Shown here piece by piece: positions 60,771-64,000 of a stretch of DNA of 64,000 nt. The translations under genes were made by a program, and so were the position numbers. The stretch is from Ehretia macrophylla (taxonomy: Eukaryota; Streptophyta; Magnoliopsida; Boraginales; Ehretiaceae), in contig CM075765.1 in the NCBI GenBank assembly GCA_037974665.1, forward strand, positions 13,821,501-13,885,500. The letters are read 5' to 3'. The first letter of the stretch is position 1. Each line of letters opens with the position of its first letter. The notes beneath the pieces are model-generated. The model saw only the letters and a list, made by a program, of their open reading frames with translations. It searched no databases and was not told where the DNA came from.

Positions 60771-60988
60771 CCCGATATCTACCAGTATGAGGGAAAGATT
60801 GGAGTTATAACGTGAAGCCAAAGTGGCATGGTCTCGGGAGCGGACTTGAGGGATTAGTTAAGAATCTTGTTGGCTCAAACCAAGTGGTACTTTAACCACT
60901 TCTATAGATTAATAAAATGTATTTATTAGTACAATTTGGGAGATCATTTGTTATTTATTCATTGCTATTCTTCGGGTTTTGTAGTCTC

Positions 60989-61029
<41 letters not shown>

Positions 61030-62211
61030 GCTAAGCCTCATTTATATATCTTTTGTTATTTTAGTTTTCTAGTTCCTAATAACTAACTGTTATGGTGAAA
61101 ATTAAGACATACATGACATTTCCTACAATAATCTAGATCTCTTAGCGAATAACAATAACTCATTTTATATCCTTTCTATCTGTCCCAAAATGGGGATAGA
61201 AAATAATTAAAGTAACCTTACATCCCACATGTTTCTCATAATACATTTCTATCAACTTCTTGACCTAAAAAAAAGTACACCAAAAATATTTCTTTAAACA
61301 AAGGTATTTACAACAAGGTCCACCAGAGCTAGGCTACTAAATTTGCACAAAGTTTTAAATTAAAATTTTCATTTCAAATCGACTACTGAATATAACTTTT
61401 TATTTCACTAAACAATTTACACTAAGGTAAATTATGCCACAGGCGAGCTACATTTTTTCAAATTTTTCTTAATTTCAATGAATTTTTTATTTTTGGTTGA
61501 GTAAAATTATCATTAAATTGTCACATTATTTCAATAATATAAATAGGCTAAATTAGGTCATACTTTTGGTTTAATCTCTCTTGTTGGCGCAATACTTGCA
61601 AGAATATGTTATTCTTGGCGGATTGTATTGTGTATGCCTCTAGTTATATCTAGAGAAGACTCTCTTGTACCCATTATTTATTGATAGTGAAAGTTTTTGG
61701 GTGGAGTTCGGTCCTGTGGTTTTTCCTCTCCATGTTGGGGAGGTTTTCTACATTAAAATTTTGGTGTTGCTCTACTTTTGTTGAAATTTCAGATTGGTGC
61801 ATTGTGTGTATTGACTCTATTTGTTGCTTCCTAACAAGTTTACATAAGGGGAATGTGTTTTTCAGCTGTGCATTTGTTATTATTTATCTAATTTGTGTTT
61901 TGATTTCGGGTTTCCTCCCAATAAATTGGACATACAAAATAAGAAAACCTATACTTCCTAACCCTCTTTATCCTTTCCTGTTTTTCCCGGTTTACTTGGA
62001 AGCCAATAGGCCACAAAAGGGATAGATGCACATGTATGGTATGGTAAAGTGGTCTTCTTATATATATAGTAATTATTCATTGCATTGCATGTGAACATCA
62101 CATCATACTTGATCTTCTTACATATTATCTTCTTTAATTTTAATTGGCTGACGAGTCTTAATTAGGGCTTTTTTTTAATTGTGTCTTCTTAATTAATTGA
62201 AACTTAAGTAT
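60771..62211. other. Spacer between F-box gene 2 and RNase D
   Basis: 60771-60830 is the displaced 3' flank of F-box gene 2. A TA microsatellite lies at 60998-61026. 61582-61836 looks like a Copia LTR remnant (tgttggcgc..cctaaca, no target duplication). From 61945 the DNA matches RNase upstream sequence (13535 onward). Confidence 0.55.
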
Positions 62212-62242
62212 GCATCCAATAATACTTCTGTCCCTATAAAAA
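62212..62242 (+). promoter_or_regulatory. Relic RNase D promoter
   Basis: The TATA box tataaaaacc is kept (62235-62244). The palindrome has decayed to gcatccaataatac. Confidence 0.5.
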
Positions 62243-62302
62243 CCCAGCACAAATTACAATATCTTCAAGTCTGAAATATTAAAGTACCAATTGATATCCA
62301 CA

Positions 62303-63145
62303 ATGAAGTCTGTAACTCTCCTTCTGGTAATGTGCTTTTTTTTCTATTATTGCTACAGTTAGCCAATTCAATAGCCATCTGGGTATCGGCTAGCTCAACT
62401 TTGGCCTGCTACATTTTGTAATTTCAACGTTATTTGTAATAGGACCAAATTGAACAAAGTGATAAACTTTACTATCCATGGCTTGTGGCCACATGACTCC
62501 AAGGGTCAATCGATTCCTCAACCATGCCAAGGGTCTAAATTCAACGTTTCGATGGTGAGTGACATAGTTTAATATTGCAATTTTTTCGCATTTTCAATTG
62601 TTTTTGCATTCTACAATACTCCATGTTAATCAAAAGTATGTAAATATAGGCAAATCAAGGCCTATTATAATTAATTTTTCCCTTTATCTCTTGATCATTT
62701 TGTGATAAACACGGAGTAAACTTGCATATTTCATTCTACTCATTATTATATATACAAATCAAGCCTACAGTATATCTTTAAAAATATATTTAACTAACTA
62801 ATTATATAATATTGTTTGAGCATGATCCACAGGTTCAGAATATTAGGGCTGAACTTAACAAGGCATGGCCTTACTTCAATATCCAGGTGTAATGATCCAC
62901 ATCAAAATCTCACTCTCACAAGGGGTGTTTACTAAGTACAAGAGGTTCTCCCACCTAACAGACTAGTCTTTTGGGATGGGCTCTTCCTTTGGGTTTGAGT
63001 TGTTACATTCTTGGGCTTATTTTGTTACATTGGTACTTTCGTTGAGAGTGGCCTCCATGGCGGATAGACTATAAGCTAGATTAAGGCATACTTCCTTCCT
63101 CAATACTCAAATCATGTTGTCTTCAAAGCATTGGCCTCACCTTAA
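62303..63145 (+). pseudogene. T2 RNase copy D, decayed
   Basis: Relic of the same RNase family. Exon 1 (62303-62554, GTGAGT donor) keeps the signal-peptide-like start, the GYRLAQLWP block and FTIHGLWP, but is broken by about two stops. Exon 2 begins at 62833 (VQNIRAELNKAWPYFNI) and stops at 62886, where about 200 bp of unrelated DNA begins. Only the last ~55 bp of exon 3 return at 63091-63145. The second catalytic histidine block is lost. Residues such as NRTKLNKVINFT are closer to copy E than to B and C in places. The gene follows F-box gene 2 as B follows F-box gene 1. Confidence 0.85.
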
Positions 63146-64000
63146 TTAGTAGCATATATATCCCGAGCTAACGGACTAGGACTGCTTTCTAATAATTTAA
63201 TCAGAGTATAGATAATAGATAATTATAAGATTTTATTTGTCTTATTAAACAATGAAAGGGGCTGAAATTTATAAGTAAGCTCATTAACTATAGTATACCG
63301 CACAAAAATTGATTGTGTCGTCGTACGATTAATAATAAAAAGATAAAAATAAAGCAGCAACAATATAGATTAAATTCTTATTTGACCACACAAATCGCTA
63401 CTCGAGAGTCGTACTCAAAGAATTGGGATTATTGTATGAGAATTCAAAAGAAAACAAATAAATTAAGAAAATTAATTTGGAGTTGTCTAGATTAATTATT
63501 AAAAAGAATTAAGAATTGACTAAGGACTTGTACCCATAACTAAACAAAAATTTAGGTTTTAAGGATCTTATATTCTTATGAAAAAAAAGTGATTTGGGAT
63601 GACAGCTAGCTTTGATTACTCTAATCTATGCTAATGGAGATTGTCCAGTTATGCACGGATTGATTAGACTACAAGCTCTAATCTTACGGGATTAATTAGT
63701 TTAAGGTGTTGGAGGATAACCTATCACTAGCGCATAGATTATCTTCCATTAGACTAAAAGATTCAAAACCATTAGATGACATAATGAAATTAATCTTAAC
63801 CCTACAATTTTTTTTTTTCTCATTCTTCTCCATCTCTCCTCTATTTCTCTCTCACACGACTGAAAAGTTCACGTTGCTCTGACAAATTTCATAGTTTCTT
63901 ACGGATTCAAGATCTTATGCGTCAAGGCTTCAAGAAAAAAGGGTTTGAAGTTTGCCTTAGGTTGCTGCAAGCTTATGCACATTAAGTTATTGTTCTTGCT
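63146..64000. other. Right-edge intergenic DNA
   Basis: The first ~150 bp match RNase downstream DNA. I see no gene or recognisable element in the rest. Confidence 0.6.

Noticed and set aside
1-64000. tRNA or rRNA genes, CRISPR arrays, bacterial-type operators, riboswitches
   Set aside because: None seen. The repeats are plant transposons, microsatellites and segmental duplications.

Overview
This is an AT-rich stretch of nuclear DNA from a flowering plant, almost certainly a eudicot. The evidence is spliced genes with GT..AG introns, T2-type ribonucleases of the S-RNase class, F-box/FBA proteins of the SLF kind, and plant-type Copia, Gypsy, CACTA, LINE, SINE and foldback elements. I cannot name the species. 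The pairing of S-RNase-like and SLF-like genes in one repeat-filled interval is what a gametophytic self-incompatibility (S) locus, or a decayed relative of one, looks like.

The host genes come in repeated modules, all on the + strand except the annexin pieces. Five T2 RNase copies are visible. A (2263-3151) was cut by a Copia element. B (13868-14981) and C (20946-22041) are intact twins in a tandem segmental duplication about 7.08 kb apart. E (37567-38577, promoter and start codon at 30674-31254) is a diverged, very basic paralogue split by a Copia element. D (62303-63145) is a decayed relic. Two SLF-like F-box genes lie 5' of RNases B and D (10566-11740 and 54150-55351); each carries one different single-base frame break. 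An F-box upstream region without an F-box gene remains at about 3840-4486. Fragments of an annexin gene (- strand) were copied along with the modules at about 3.4, 7.7, 8.2 and 18.6 kb.

The rest is mobile DNA. A Copia end occupies 1-2262. SINE-like pieces lie at 5.8-6.4 kb and a foldback element at 8727-9767, whose empty site is kept in another module. A giant Gypsy solo LTR (24002-27287) sits inside a small MITE. A Mutator-type MITE lies in the leader of RNase E (30732-31218), followed by a young Copia (31255-37566) and an older, larger Copia (38827-47490). Further right are a LINE tail (50641-51313), a foldback element (about 51384-52362), a solo LTR (52473-53009), and a 5.4 kb CACTA element (55376-60770) just 3' of F-box gene 2.

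If this is an S locus, the RNase would be the female (pistil) determinant and the F-box proteins the male (pollen) SCF-type partners. Only RNases B and C look able to make protein. Both are close to charge-neutral, unlike typical basic S-RNases, and both F-box frames are broken. This fits a decayed or paralogous S-like cluster better than a working specificity, but expression data would be needed to say so firmly.
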